Shown: positions 7,156-16,490, counted from the stretch's first letter. The stretch: DNA of 64,000 nucleotides from Spongiactinospora rosea (GCF_003315795.1 NZ_QMEY01000018.1:1-64000), one strand, 5' to 3'. Program-made: numbers and translations. Notes: generated by a model from the letters alone, not told the origin.

Positions 7156-9027
7156 ATGGCCTACGCCTGGCAGACCCGGCATGTCCAGACCGCCGCCGAC
7201 TACCAAACACTGGTCGACACCCTGCGGCCACAGAACTACCGCCCCCTCGACGTGAACGGTTACAGCATCAACGGGGTCCCCCACTTCGCCTCGATCTGGG
7301 AGCAGTCGCCGGGCCCGGACTGGCTGCTCCGGCACGACCTGACCAGCGACCAGCACAGCGCGCTCTTCCAGACGCTCCCGGGCCAGGGCTACCGTCCCAT
7401 CGCGGTCAGCCCGTACGACAAGGGAGGAACGGCGCGGTTCGCCTCACTCTGGTACAAGGACGCCGGATACGCCTTCGACGCGCGGCACGGCATCCTGCCG
7501 GCCGACTTCCAGGCGGTCTTCGACCAGCTCAAGGCCCAGGGCTACCGTCCGGTGGACTTCTGCGCCTACACCGACGGCGGCCAGCTCCGCTTCTCCGCCA
7601 TCTGGGACAAGTCGCCGATGCCGGAATGGGCGGTCCGGCACGGTATGACACCCGGCACCTTCACCGCCGAACGCGCGCACTGGGAGGCGCACGGCTTCGT
7701 GCTGTGGCGGGTGAGCGGCTACCTGGACGGGGGGACCAGGTACGCGGCGATCTGGATCAAGGGCGCGCCCGAGGTCACCTGGCAGGCCAGGCAGGGGCTC
7801 AGCTCCGCGGAGTACCAGGCGCAGTTCGACGCGCTCAGGGCGCGCGGCTTCCGGCCCGCGAAGATCAACGGCTACGGCACGGGCGCCGCCACCCAGTACG
7901 CCGGGATCTGGCACAAGCCCTACCTGTCCGCCGACGAGGAGACGTTCATCGGCAACACCATGGCCACCTTCATGACCGCGCACGGCGTCCCGGGGGCATC
8001 AGTGGCCGTGACCAACCGGGGGCGGCTGGTCTTCGCCAGGGGGTTCGGCGTGACGGACCCGGCCACGAACGTGCCGGTCACCGCGAGCCACCTGTTCCGG
8101 ATCGCCAGCGTCGCCAAGCCGATCACCGCGGTCACCGTCTTCCGGCTGATCGAACGCGGCCTGCTCGCCCTGGGCGACCGCGTCTTCGGCGCGGGGGGAC
8201 GGCTCGGTACGACCTTCGGCAGGCAGCCCTACGCCCCGAACATCGACCGGATCACCGTGCAGCACCTGCTGGAGCACACCGCCGGCTGGGCCAGGTCGCA
8301 GGACCCGATGTTCAGCCGGTACACCCTGACCCAGCGCGAACTGATCGACTGGATGCTCGGGCACGACGGACGCACCCCGCCCACCTTCAACGCCCCGCTC
8401 ACCCACACGCCGGGGACCACCTTCGAGTACCTGAACTTCGGGTACTGCCTGCTCGGCCGGGTCATCGAGAGGGTCACCGGCCTGACGTACGCCGAAGCCG
8501 TACGCCAGAACGTGCTCGTCCCGTGCGGCATCACCGACATGCACATCGCCGGTGACACCCTGGCCGACCGGCGCGCCAACGAGGTCGTCTACACGCCCCG
8601 GGGCAGCACGCTGAGCCCGTACGGCATCCGCATCTCCCGCATGGACTCCCACGGAGGCTGGATCGCCTCGCCGGCCGACCTGATGCGGTTCCTGGTGCGC
8701 GTGGACGGATTCGCCAGCAAGCAGGACATCCTGACGGCCGCATCGATCGCCACCATGTCCACGCCCACGACCGCCGTGGACGTCGGCGGCGGCACCGTCG
8801 ACTACGCCAAGGGCTGGCACATCCACTCCAGCGGCAACCGCTGGCACGACGGCGACGTGCCGGGCACCGCGGCCATGTTCGTCCGCACCGCGGACCAGAT
8901 CGGCTGGGCGGTACTGGTCAACTCGCGCAACGACTCCAACCTCGACGGGATGCGCGCCGACATCGACCAACTGCGGCGTACGGTGACCCAGCGCATCACC
9001 GACTGGCCCGCCACCGACCTGTTCTAG
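7156..9027 (+). CDS. Serine hydrolase (class C beta-lactamase fold) with five N-terminal tandem repeats
   Basis: This is a 623-residue protein. Residues about 1-260 are five repeats of about 50 residues, each with a G[YF]RP...YxxGG...[FY]AxIW core, the pattern of bacterial tandem repeat domain 1 (BTRD1). Residues about 265-620 are a beta-lactamase-related hydrolase: SVAK (Ser nucleophile and Lys) in FRIASVAKPITAV, YLN in EYLNFGYCLLG, and HDG as the third motif. Families with this fold include esterases, D-aminopeptidases and polyglycine hydrolases. No signal peptide is visible, odd if it acts outside the cell. The ATG at 7156 has GAAGGGGGG upstream. It converges tail-to-tail on the AfsR-like gene with shared CTAG stop bases. 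Confidence 0.85.
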   Translation: MAYAWQTRHVQTAADYQTLVDTLRPQNYRPLDVNGYSINGVPHFASIWEQSPGPDWLLRHDLTSDQHSALFQTLPGQGYRPIAVSPYDKGGTARFASLWYKDAGYAFDARHGILPADFQAVFDQLKAQGYRPVDFCAYTDGGQLRFSAIWDKSPMPEWAVRHGMTPGTFTAERAHWEAHGFVLWRVSGYLDGGTRYAAIWIKGAPEVTWQARQGLSSAEYQAQFDALRARGFRPAKINGYGTGAATQYAGIWHKPYLSADEETFIGNTMATFMTAHGVPGASVAVTNRGRLVFARGFGVTDPATNVPVTASHLFRIASVAKPITAVTVFRLIERGLLALGDRVFGAGGRLGTTFGRQPYAPNIDRITVQHLLEHTAGWARSQDPMFSRYTLTQRELIDWMLGHDGRTPPTFNAPLTHTPGTTFEYLNFGYCLLGRVIERVTGLTYAEAVRQNVLVPCGITDMHIAGDTLADRRANEVVYTPRGSTLSPYGIRISRMDSHGGWIASPADLMRFLVRVDGFASKQDILTAASIATMSTPTTAVDVGGGTVDYAKGWHIHSSGNRWHDGDVPGTAAMFVRTADQIGWAVLVNSRNDSNLDGMRADIDQLRRTVTQRITDWPATDLF

Positions 9028-12000
9028 ACGCCCTGGACGAGGGCGAGGGCGGCCTCGCGGGACAGGGCGCGGCCCTCGGCGTAAGCGGCGTCGTAGGCGG
9101 CGCGGCCGAGTTCGGTGGACAGCCGCCCGGTGATCCGGGCCACGTCCAGGTGGAACAGGTCGGGCGCACCGCGGATCTGCTCGCTCGCGCCCAGCATCCC
9201 GGCCGCGCGGCGCGGGTCGCCGCGGGCGGCCGTCGCGCCGGCCACCAGCACCGCGATCCTGGCCACGACCGGCATGTCCCTGGCCGACATCGCGTACTCG
9301 AACGCCTTCCCGGCCTCCGCGAGAGCCGTGCCGGGGTCGCCGCGGGCGACCGCGAGCTGCCCCATCGCGGTCCGCAGCAGCGCGTGGAACTGCGGCGCCA
9401 CGAACGGGGCGCCGGTCAGCAGGCGGTGGCTCTCGGCGTAGGCGCGTTCGGCCGCCGCGAGGTCGCCGTCGTGCCGGGCCAGGTCGCCCAGGTCGAGCAG
9501 GGCGAAGGCGACGTTGCGCGGCGAGGTCTCGTCGTTGCCCGGGGCCGCGATGGCCTCCAGTTCGGCGCGGGCGCGCTCGACGTCGCCCTGCCTGAGCCGG
9601 GTGCCGGCCAGCCAGACGCGCTGGTGCCCGGCGTCGGCGTGGGGGACCAGTTCCCGGGTCAGCCTGATGGCCTCCTCCAGCGCCGCGATGGCCTCCGGGA
9701 AGGCCCCGAAGACCGAATGCGTCTCGGCCAGCGAGGTGAGCGCCATGCTGAGCGCCCAGCGCTCACCGGACTCGCGCAACGCCGCCACGGACGCCACGAG
9801 GTCGTCACGGCACTCGGCCATCCGGCCCTCGTTCTCCAGCAGCGCGGCGCGCAGCGACAGCAGGGAGCCGCGGACCCACGGGTCGGGGTGGGCGATCCTG
9901 CTCCCGACCACCCGCATGCCGAGTTCGGTGTCATCGGTGAACAGCGCGAACAGCGGACGCAGCAGGATGAGCATCGGGTCGTCGGTGGCCTCGGCGTCGG
10001 CCTCGTCGGCGATCCGCCGGAGGAGTCCGGTGACCTCCTGCATGTCCTCCACGCCGTTGGAGAGAATCTGGCTGACCAGATAGATCCCGGTGATCACAAG
10101 ACGGGCCCGTCTGGGCGATTCGCCGGGGACGGCGAGCGCTTCGCGGATGCGCGCCGTGGTCGCGGTGCCGTCGCCGCGGATCGTCCAGTACATGCCGAGC
10201 GCGGCGGCCAGCCGTACGGCGGTGGCGGCGTCGCCCGCCTCGGCGGCCCAGTGCAGCGCGGCGAGCATGTTGTCGTGCTCGGCGTCCAGCCTGGCCACCC
10301 AGGGGCGCTGCGCGCCGCTGCGGACGTACGGCTCGGCGGTCTCGGCCAGCCGCAGGTAGTAGGCCGCGTGCGCGGCCCGCAGCCCGGCCAGCTCGCCGCG
10401 TTCGGCCAGCAGGGCCTGCCCGTACTCCCTGATCGTCTCCAGCATCCGGTAGCGCGGGCCCTCGGCGACCTGCACCAGCGACTTGTCCACCAGGGCCGAC
10501 AGCAGGTCGAGGGTGCCGCCGACGTGCTCGATGGCGTCGAGGGTGGCCCCGGCGGGGAAGACGGCCAGGCGTTCGGCCAGCGCGCGTTCGTCGTCACCGA
10601 GCAGGTCCCAGCTCCAGGCGACCACCGCGCGCAGCGTCTGGTGGCGGGGCAGCGCGGTACGGCTGCCGCCGCCCAGCAGCCGGAAGCGGTCGTCCAGGCG
10701 GGCGGCCACCTGCTCGGCGGTCAGCGAACGCATCCGCGCGGCGGCCAGCTCGATCGCCAGCGGCAGGCCGTCCAGCCTGCGGCAGATCTCCACGGCCATG
10801 GCCGTGGTGCGCTCGTCGAGCGCGAAGCCCGGACGTACCGCGGCCACCCGGTCGGCGAACAGGCGTACGGCGGGACTGTGCCCGGCGGGCTCGCCGGGCT
10901 CGGGCAGCGGCAGCGGCGGTACCGGGCACAACGCCTCACCGAGGATGCCCAGCGGCTCACGGCTGGTGGCCAGCACGCGCAGCCTGGGGCAGTGCCCCAG
11001 CAGCTCCTCGGCGAGGTGGGCGGCGGCGTCGATGACGTGCTCGCAGTTGTCCAGCACCAGCGTGGTCTCGGCGGACGACAGCGCCTCGAACAGCCCGCCC
11101 ATGGTGTCGCGCGGGCCGCCCGCCTTGGCCGCCTGGCCGCCGTTCGGGAACGTGGGGTTGCCCAGCGCGGCCAGCACGGCGGCGGGTACGTCGCCGCCGT
11201 CGGCGACGGAGGCCAGCTCCACCAGCCACGCGCCGCGCGGCAGATCGGCGGCCACGGTGGTGGCCAGCCGGGTCTTGCCCGCCCCGCCAGGGCCCACCAG
11301 CGTCACCAGGCGGCTCTCCTTGAACTGCGCGGTGATCCGCTCGATCTCGGTGGTACGGCCGACGAAGCTGGTCAGCGGGGTGCGCAGGTTGCCGCGGCGA
11401 CGGGGTGCGGCGGGGGGCTCGGCGCGCAGCAGTTCGAGGTGGATCTCGCGCAGCTCGGGGCCGGGATCGACGCCCAGCTCCTCGGCCAGCTCCCGGCTGA
11501 ACTCCGCGTACCCCGCCAGCGCCTCGGCCCGCTGGCCGGTGGCGGCGAGGGCGCGCATCAGCAGACCGCGCACCCGCTCGCGACGGGGATGGCGGGCGGC
11601 CAGCTCGCGCAGCCCGGCCACGGCGGGGGCGACCTCTCCGGCGGCGATCCTGGCCGCGTAGTGGTCTTCGGTGGCGGTCAGCCTGGCCTCTTCCAGGCGG
11701 ACGGCGGTCCCGATGGCGAAGGGCGCGTCGGCGACATCGGCCAGCGCCTGGCCGCGCCAGAGGGCGAGGGCCTGGCCGAGTACGCGTGTCGCGGTGTGCG
11801 GATCGCCCGCCTCCAGCGCGCGCCGCCCCTCGGCGGCCAGCCGCTCGAACCGGTGCGCGTCGACCGCCTCCCGCGGTACGTCGAGCCGGTAACCGCCCGG
11901 CACGGACTCCACCCCATGCGGCCGGCCGAGCGCCCGCCGCAGCCGCGACACCAGCGTCTGCAACGCATTGGCCGGATCGACCGGCGAGGCGGCCCCCCAC

Positions 12001-12281
12001 AACGCCGCGGCCAGCTCATCGGTGGCCACCATCCGCCCGGGGTCCAGCGCCAGCCGCACCAGCAACGTCCGCAACCGCGCCCCACCCACCTCCACGTCCC
12101 GCCCATCCACCCCGACCACCACAAGCGACCCCAACACCCCGACCCACGGCCCCTGCCGCTCATCGCGCGCCTCTCCCCGCGACTCTGCGGACCGGTGGGT
12201 TCGCGCCTCCGCCGTATCGCCCTGGTCGTGGGCGACGCTCAGGTCTGTGGGCCGGCTGGGGCGATGGGTGTGGGGCGTCAC
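9024..12281 (-). CDS. AfsR-like regulator: SARP DNA-binding, NB-ARC ATPase and TPR domains
   Basis: This is a 1085-residue transcription activator. Residues about 47-140 are an OmpR-like winged helix and 145-290 the bacterial transcriptional activation domain of SARPs. An NB-ARC/STAND ATPase follows (Walker A GPGGAGKTRL near 330, TLVLDNCEHV as Walker B near 410). The C-terminal ~450 residues are TPR-like. Such proteins switch on secondary metabolism after ligand- or ATP-driven oligomerisation. The true start is uncertain. The first 46 residues are unlike the family and lie in duplicated upstream DNA. A GTG at 12137 would begin inside the first beta strand. A well-placed ATG at 12163 is one base out of frame. 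Confidence 0.88.
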   Translation of the reverse strand: MTPHTHRPSRPTDLSVAHDQGDTAEARTHRSAESRGEARDERQGPWVGVLGSLVVVGVDGRDVEVGGARLRTLLVRLALDPGRMVATDELAAALWGAASPVDPANALQTLVSRLRRALGRPHGVESVPGGYRLDVPREAVDAHRFERLAAEGRRALEAGDPHTATRVLGQALALWRGQALADVADAPFAIGTAVRLEEARLTATEDHYAARIAAGEVAPAVAGLRELAARHPRRERVRGLLMRALAATGQRAEALAGYAEFSRELAEELGVDPGPELREIHLELLRAEPPAAPRRRGNLRTPLTSFVGRTTEIERITAQFKESRLVTLVGPGGAGKTRLATTVAADLPRGAWLVELASVADGGDVPAAVLAALGNPTFPNGGQAAKAGGPRDTMGGLFEALSSAETTLVLDNCEHVIDAAAHLAEELLGHCPRLRVLATSREPLGILGEALCPVPPLPLPEPGEPAGHSPAVRLFADRVAAVRPGFALDERTTAMAVEICRRLDGLPLAIELAAARMRSLTAEQVAARLDDRFRLLGGGSRTALPRHQTLRAVVAWSWDLLGDDERALAERLAVFPAGATLDAIEHVGGTLDLLSALVDKSLVQVAEGPRYRMLETIREYGQALLAERGELAGLRAAHAAYYLRLAETAEPYVRSGAQRPWVARLDAEHDNMLAALHWAAEAGDAATAVRLAAALGMYWTIRGDGTATTARIREALAVPGESPRRARLVITGIYLVSQILSNGVEDMQEVTGLLRRIADEADAEATDDPMLILLRPLFALFTDDTELGMRVVGSRIAHPDPWVRGSLLSLRAALLENEGRMAECRDDLVASVAALRESGERWALSMALTSLAETHSVFGAFPEAIAALEEAIRLTRELVPHADAGHQRVWLAGTRLRQGDVERARAELEAIAAPGNDETSPRNVAFALLDLGDLARHDGDLAAAERAYAESHRLLTGAPFVAPQFHALLRTAMGQLAVARGDPGTALAEAGKAFEYAMSARDMPVVARIAVLVAGATAARGDPRRAAGMLGASEQIRGAPDLFHLDVARITGRLSTELGRAAYDAAYAEGRALSREAALALVQGV

Positions 12282-12400
12282 GGGGAGCTCTGGCCGGAAG
12301 CGGTACTCGGGCCTGCGGGTCGGCCGGGCAGGCGTGTGCGGGCGTTCTGCGGGTGTCGGAGCTGGTGGGCTCGTGCCCCGACCGTATCGCCCTGGTCGTG
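12194..12400. repeat. Pair of ~37-bp direct repeats upstream of the AfsR-like gene
   Basis: 12194-12230 and 12364-12400 are near-identical, sharing the 19-base core CCGTATCGCCCTGGTCGTG, 170 bp apart. A looser third copy (ATCGCCCGGCGTCGTGGGCGATGCTCGG) follows near 12440-12472. The spacing is not a multiple of three, so coding of both is unlikely; they could be regulator-binding repeats or a local duplication. Confidence 0.6.
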
Positions 12401-12605
12401 AGCAGGTCTCACGTCCATGCGCTGGCCTTCTGGGATTGCGGGATCGCCCGGCGTCGTGGGCGATGCTCGGGGCGGGGACTTGAGGGGGAGGTGGGGGGTG
12501 GGGCGGCCGGGCGCGCGGGGGGCTGCGAGGGCCGCCCCGTGCTGGGCGGCGCTCGCGTCCCTGGGGCAGCCCGGCACGCCCATGCTCACCGCGTGACCGT
12601 ACCCC

Positions 12606-12854
12606 TCAGCCGCTCTTGCGCCGGAACGAGCGTCGCTGCGAGGCCGGGCCGTGCGCCCCACCGATCTTGGAGCGGCCCCGGCCGCCGTTCTTGGCGTTGG
12701 CGTCGGCCTGTGCGCTGCGCTTGCGCTCCAGCGCCTCGCGGAACTTGCGCTTCAACTCTTCGTCAGTCGTGGCGTCGTCGGCGGTGGTCTCCGCCTCCTC
12801 GGCCACGTTGGCATCGGTCTCCTGTCCCTCGGGTTCCTGCTGCGTGGGAGCCAT
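12606..12854 (-). CDS. DUF5302 family small protein
   Basis: This is an 82-residue charged protein. The acidic N-terminal half is followed by a DEELKRKFREALERKRSAQ helix and the conserved tail GGAHGPASQRRSFRRKSG, the signature of DUF5302, an actinobacterial family of unknown function. The start at 12854 has AGGAGG about 5 nt upstream; the open frame extends further, but that part is not family-like. Probably cytosolic and possibly nucleic-acid associated because of the basic tail (inference). Confidence 0.85.
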   Translation of the reverse strand: MAPTQQEPEGQETDANVAEEAETTADDATTDEELKRKFREALERKRSAQADANAKNGGRGRSKIGGAHGPASQRRSFRRKSG

Positions 12855-13368
12855 GAAGACCTCCTGATCTCGGGCGGTGTTTGCCTTCTCATTCTGGCAC
12901 CACCGGACCGCGAGGTGGCCGAACCGGTGGCTCACAGAACATGTCATGACAAATCACACTGCGCGCTTTACCTCCCCCTGCCGCCCGGCTCTCAGCGCCT
13001 GCGGGGCCGCCCTCTCCGGCCTCCAGCGCCAGGCTGCAGGCCGTCTGCCCAGAGCGCCGGTACCCGGCCGCAGGGCGCACTCGGCCCGGCGTACGGGCGT
13101 GTCGCGCGGGCTGTTCGGTGGGGTGGGACGTCGGGGTCGGGGGCTATTGGACCGGCCGACCTCCGTACGACATCGGCCAAGAATTGCGAAAAAGGTCCGT
13201 TGTGCGGCTTTGTTGAAGCAAATTACGTGCTGGGATAAAGGCCGGAACAACGGACATATGATGAAATGCTGGGCCAGGCAAAGTCGGCGCAAAGAAATGT
13301 CTTTACAGAGAGTAATTGATCAAGCACGATTGGGGGGCTGCTAGCGGAAAGTTCACGAAAGGGTGCGC
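12855..13368. other. 514-bp intergenic region with divergent promoters
   Basis: No convincing gene is present. A perfect 10-bp palindrome TGTCATGACA lies at 12942-12951, about 90 bp upstream of the DUF5302 start. From about 13180 to 13340 the base composition turns markedly A+T-rich compared with the flanks, as expected for the promoter and leader of the secreted protease that begins at 13369. Confidence 0.5.
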
Positions 13369-14508
13369 ATGACAATTCGATTCAGCCGTAGTGGCGTCGC
13401 CCTCACCATCACCGCCCTCGCCCTATCCGGTACTGCGGCCTTCGGGTCCGGGCCCGCCGTGGCACGGGCGGAGTCGCCCGCGGCCGCCGCGGGCGGAGTA
13501 TCCAACGCCGAGCCGACCAGTGGGCGGATCGACGACTTCTGGACCGCCGAGCGCATCGCCGCCGCCCCGCCCGCCGACGCCCCCGGCCCCGGGGCCGCCG
13601 ACCGCGACGCCCAGGACCAGGTGGAGAACACCCTGGCCCCGGTCTCCGCGCCGGGCACCCCGCCGACCGAGCGGCAGGCCACCCCCGAGGCCGCTCCCGA
13701 CACCACCGACACCGCCCCCGAGGCCGAGCCCAACGCTCCCGAGAGCGCCCCCGACACCGACGCCTCGCCCGCCCTGGCCGGGCCGCGGGCCGAGCGTTGG
13801 CACCGGCAGGGCAGCATGCCCGCCACCAGCATCGGCAAGCTGTACTTCGTCCGCCCGGACGGCGCGACCGGATACTGCTCGGGCAGTGTCATCGCGAGCG
13901 CCAACCGCAACACCGTCTGGACCGCCGGCCACTGCATCCACCAGGGCGGCGGCGGAACGGCGAATTACTTCCACGATGTCATTTTCATCCCCGACGCCGA
14001 CAACGGCCTTGAGCCGCACGGCCGCTGGGTGTGGCGTTACATGACCACCACCAACGGCTGGGCGAACAGCGGCAATTTCTCCTACGACCTCGCCGCCGTC
14101 GCGTTCAGCCCGCAGGCGGCCCGCGGCAACCTTTCCGACTATGTCGGCTCGCAGGGCTATAAATTCGGATTCGGGCAGGAATTCCAGAATGTCCATGCGT
14201 TCGGTTATCCGCAGGACGGCTACCAGCGCACCGACTTCACCGGCAACGACCTCTGGTACTGCGTCGGCAACACCCACCGGGTGAGCGACACCGACGACCG
14301 GATGCGGATCGAGTGCGACATGTTCCACGGCTCCAGCGGCGGGCCCTGGCTGGAAGACCTCCAGCTCTCCCGGGGCTGGGGCTACATCATCGGCATCAAC
14401 AGCCACCGCTACGTGGACGGCAACGGCAACCCGATCGACATCTACATGTACTCCCCCAACCACGGAGACGCCGCGATCAACGTCCACAACGCCGTGTCCA
14501 ACGCCTGA
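13369..14508 (+). CDS. Secreted trypsin-like serine protease (V8/glutamyl endopeptidase type)
   Basis: This is a 379-residue preproprotein. The signal peptide covers residues 1 to about 33 (ends AVARAE). A Pro/Ala/Glu-rich propeptide (about 35-140) includes DDFWTAERIAAA. The catalytic domain has the triad His in VWTAGHCI, Asp in SYDLAAVAF and Ser in HGSSGGPWL. The short domain and GSSGGP context are those of actinomycete peptidases annotated as trypsin-like or V8-like. The ATG start has GAAAGGG upstream. A long bidirectional hairpin follows. The DFWTAER propeptide motif recurs in the small protein at 16491-16676. Confidence 0.88.
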   Translation: MTIRFSRSGVALTITALALSGTAAFGSGPAVARAESPAAAAGGVSNAEPTSGRIDDFWTAERIAAAPPADAPGPGAADRDAQDQVENTLAPVSAPGTPPTERQATPEAAPDTTDTAPEAEPNAPESAPDTDASPALAGPRAERWHRQGSMPATSIGKLYFVRPDGATGYCSGSVIASANRNTVWTAGHCIHQGGGGTANYFHDVIFIPDADNGLEPHGRWVWRYMTTTNGWANSGNFSYDLAAVAFSPQAARGNLSDYVGSQGYKFGFGQEFQNVHAFGYPQDGYQRTDFTGNDLWYCVGNTHRVSDTDDRMRIECDMFHGSSGGPWLEDLQLSRGWGYIIGINSHRYVDGNGNPIDIYMYSPNHGDAAINVHNAVSNA

Positions 14509-14545
14509 CCTCCTCTCCCCTGCCCGCCCCCCAGGGAGTGGGCGC

Positions 14546-14587
14546 AGGCCCGGCGACCGCCCTGCTCGGGAGGCGGACGCCGGGCCT
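14546..14587. terminator. Strong bidirectional terminator hairpin
   Basis: AGGCCCGGCG (14546-14555) pairs perfectly with CGCCGGGCCT (14578-14587). Inside, CCGCC pairs with GGCGG, giving about 15 paired bases around a 10-nt loop. It sits between the converging protease and membrane-protein genes. Confidence 0.75.
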
Positions 14588-14596
14588 GATGGGGTT

Positions 14597-15280
14597 TCAC
14601 CCCTCCTGGGAGGTCGTGGTGCCGGGTGGGTCCGTGGCCGTGCCCTGCTGTTCGTTCAAGCTCGGCCCGCGGTCGTCGTCGTTCCCGCCGGGCGGGGGAA
14701 GGGCGGGCAGCGGGACGGGGTGGCAGGGGGCGACCGGGCCGGTGATGATCTCCAGGGCACTGGAGACGGGGGCCTTGTCCGTGCCACCGGCGGAGACGGT
14801 GAGCACCAGCGTGTCGCCCTTCGCGATCCGCCCCTGTTCGATCGTGAATCCGAGTGATCCGTCGGCACCCATGGTCAGGCCGGTGGTCAGCTTCCCGGAG
14901 TGCCGGGCGGCCTTCCCCCGGGGCTGCCGGCAGGTCTGCCCGGAGGGCAGGTAGTCCACCACCGCCGAGATGCCCTTCCGCCGCAGCGCGGCCTCCAGCC
15001 CGTCCGCGTCGCGGAAGTCGTCGATCCGCACCCCGACGCTCCCGTCCGGGTCGGTGGTGACCGCGAAGGCGGCCCCGCCGAGCCCCCCGCCGATGGTCAC
15101 TGTCGTCGCGGCCACCGCCGCGACCCCGGCCGCCGCGGCGGCCAGGCCGTACCCGCGCCGCCACCGCGGCCCGCGCGCGACCGGCGCAAGGCCGATCCCC
15201 GCGTCCGCCGGATCCGTCGCCGACCTGCCGGCCATGTCCTGCTTCAGCGCACTGAGCAGGCGCTCCTCGAAGTTGCTCAT
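14597..15280 (-). CDS. Membrane protein coupled to the ECF sigma factor (probable regulatory partner)
   Basis: This 227-residue protein has an N-terminal cytoplasmic helix (MSNFEERLLSALKQDMAGR), a single transmembrane segment at about 45-70 (GLAAAAAGVAAVAATTVTIGGG), and an extracytoplasmic domain of about 155 residues with two cysteines and a disordered Pro/Asp/Thr tail. Its ATG overlaps the sigma factor stop (ATGA), so it is translationally coupled, the position typical of anti-sigma factors. It has no zinc-binding HxxxCxxC motif, so anti-sigma function is inference from context and topology. AGGGAG precedes the start. Confidence 0.72.
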   Translation of the reverse strand: MSNFEERLLSALKQDMAGRSATDPADAGIGLAPVARGPRWRRGYGLAAAAAGVAAVAATTVTIGGGLGGAAFAVTTDPDGSVGVRIDDFRDADGLEAALRRKGISAVVDYLPSGQTCRQPRGKAARHSGKLTTGLTMGADGSLGFTIEQGRIAKGDTLVLTVSAGGTDKAPVSSALEIITGPVAPCHPVPLPALPPPGGNDDDRGPSLNEQQGTATDPPGTTTSQEG

Positions 15281-15822
15281 ACCTCTCCCTCCACGTACAC
15301 GACAGGTGGCGAAGCGACGGCCGCCAGCGCCCGGCGGGCCCGGTGCAGGCGGACCCGCGCGGTGACCCGTTTGACGCCCAGGGCTTCGGCCGCCTCCGAC
15401 ACCGTGAGCTGGTCGATCACTACGAGTTCCAGCACGGCCCGCTCCCCTTCCGGCAGGTCGCGCATGGCCTCCCAGGCCCGCCGGGTACCGCGTTCGGCGT
15501 CGATCCGGTCTTCCATCCGGCCGACGTCGTCGTCGTCCATCAGCCGCCGCCCGGCGACCCGGCCGGTGACCCGGTTCTCGACCGCCGTGCGGCGGTGCTC
15601 GGCGGACACCACGTTGCGCGCCACGCCGTACAGCCAGGCGATCTCGCTGCCCCGCCCGGGGCGGTACCCGTGCGCGGCGTCCAGGGCCGCCAGGAAGATG
15701 TCCGCGGTCAGGTCGGCGGCCAGATGCGGATCGCTGACCCGCCGTACGACGAACCGCATGACCGCGTCCACGTGACGGCGGTAGAAGTCCTCGAAGACCG
15801 CGGGGTCTTGATGGAGGCGCAC
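15277..15822 (-). CDS. ECF-subfamily RNA polymerase sigma factor
   Basis: This 181-residue protein has sigma region 2 at about 10-80 (FYRRHVDAVMRFVVRRV, then AADLTADIFLAAL and AWLYGVARNVV, the core-binding and -10 recognition helices). Region 4 is at about 120-170 (LPEGERAVLELVVIDQLTVSEAAEALGVKRVTARVRLHRAR), which recognises the -35 element. No C-terminal extension is present. The GTG start has GGAG 8 nt upstream. It is co-transcribed with the membrane protein that follows and divergent from the DinB-like gene. Confidence 0.92.
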   Translation of the reverse strand: MRLHQDPAVFEDFYRRHVDAVMRFVVRRVSDPHLAADLTADIFLAALDAAHGYRPGRGSEIAWLYGVARNVVSAEHRRTAVENRVTGRVAGRRLMDDDDVGRMEDRIDAERGTRRAWEAMRDLPEGERAVLELVVIDQLTVSEAAEALGVKRVTARVRLHRARRALAAVASPPVVYVEGEV

Positions 15823-15920
15823 CGGCCTCGCTCCCTTCGTCGTCCGCCCTTACATCCCTACTTGGGGCGAGCGCCGAAATGCGTTTCCGGCCGATGACCG
15901 TTCCCCGCCATGATGAGGGC

Positions 15921-16445
15921 ATGATCTGGACGGCTCCACCCATCACGCGCGTCGAGATGCCAGTGACCGGCGACGAACGCACGTTGCTCGAAGGCTGGCT
16001 GGACTTCCACCGCGAGACGCTGCAGGCCAAATGCGCCGGGCTGACCTTCGCCCAGCTCACCGAGCGGGCGGCCGAGCCCTCGGGGCTGACGCTGCTCGGC
16101 CTGATCCGGCACATGGCCGAGGTCGAGCGCTCGTGGTTCCGTCACAGGTTCGCGGGGGAGGACGTCGAGTCGCTGTACTGCGGCGACCCGGACAACCTGG
16201 ACGGCGACTTCGACGACGTGGACACCGCCGACCCCGAGGCGGACTTCGCCACCCTCCGCCGGGAGATCGAACTCGCCCGCGCGGCGGCGGCCGGCCGCTC
16301 CCTGGACGAGACCTTCTATCACACCCACCGCAAGGCGGAGATGAGCCTGCGCTGGATCTATCTGCACATGATCGAGGAGTACGCCCGCCACAACGGGCAC
16401 GCCGACCTGCTACGCGAGCGCGTGGACGGCGTCACCGGCGTCTGA
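15921..16445 (+). CDS. DinB-superfamily (DUF664) protein
   Basis: This 174-residue four-helix-bundle protein belongs to the DinB/YfiT-like metalloenzyme superfamily. The conserved core LLGLIRHMAEVERSWFRHRFAGED and the C-terminal WIYLHMIEEYARHNGHADLLRERVDG include the three histidines (helix 2 His and the HxxxH-like pair around ARHNGH) that normally bind a divalent metal. Members include thiol-dependent transferases using mycothiol or bacillithiol, so a mycothiol-dependent role is plausible but unproven. The ATG at 15921 has GAGGG just upstream. Confidence 0.85.
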   Translation: MIWTAPPITRVEMPVTGDERTLLEGWLDFHRETLQAKCAGLTFAQLTERAAEPSGLTLLGLIRHMAEVERSWFRHRFAGEDVESLYCGDPDNLDGDFDDVDTADPEADFATLRREIELARAAAAGRSLDETFYHTHRKAEMSLRWIYLHMIEEYARHNGHADLLRERVDGVTGV

Positions 16446-16469
16446 CGGCCCAACGGCCCAACGGCCCAA
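16446..16469. repeat. Three tandem copies of an 8-bp unit
   Basis: CGGCCCAA is repeated exactly three times directly after the DinB-like stop codon, between converging genes. It is a short slipped-strand repeat with no evident coding role. Confidence 0.7.
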
Positions 16470-16490
16470 CGGCACGAGAACGCCGCAAGG

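Noticed and set aside
12194..12472. CRISPR array suggested by spaced repeats
   Set aside because: Only two good copies 170 bp apart, no regular spacer length, no cas genes.
12278..12661. 127-residue minus-strand frame upstream of the AfsR-like gene
   Set aside because: It overlaps the DUF5302 gene, is Pro/Arg/Ala-rich with no family features and includes the duplicated repeat; most likely non-coding.
14597..16114. 505-residue minus-strand frame covering sigma factor and membrane protein genes
   Set aside because: The upstream two thirds are an out-of-frame reading of the sigma factor; the real protein starts at 15280 with its own ribosome site.
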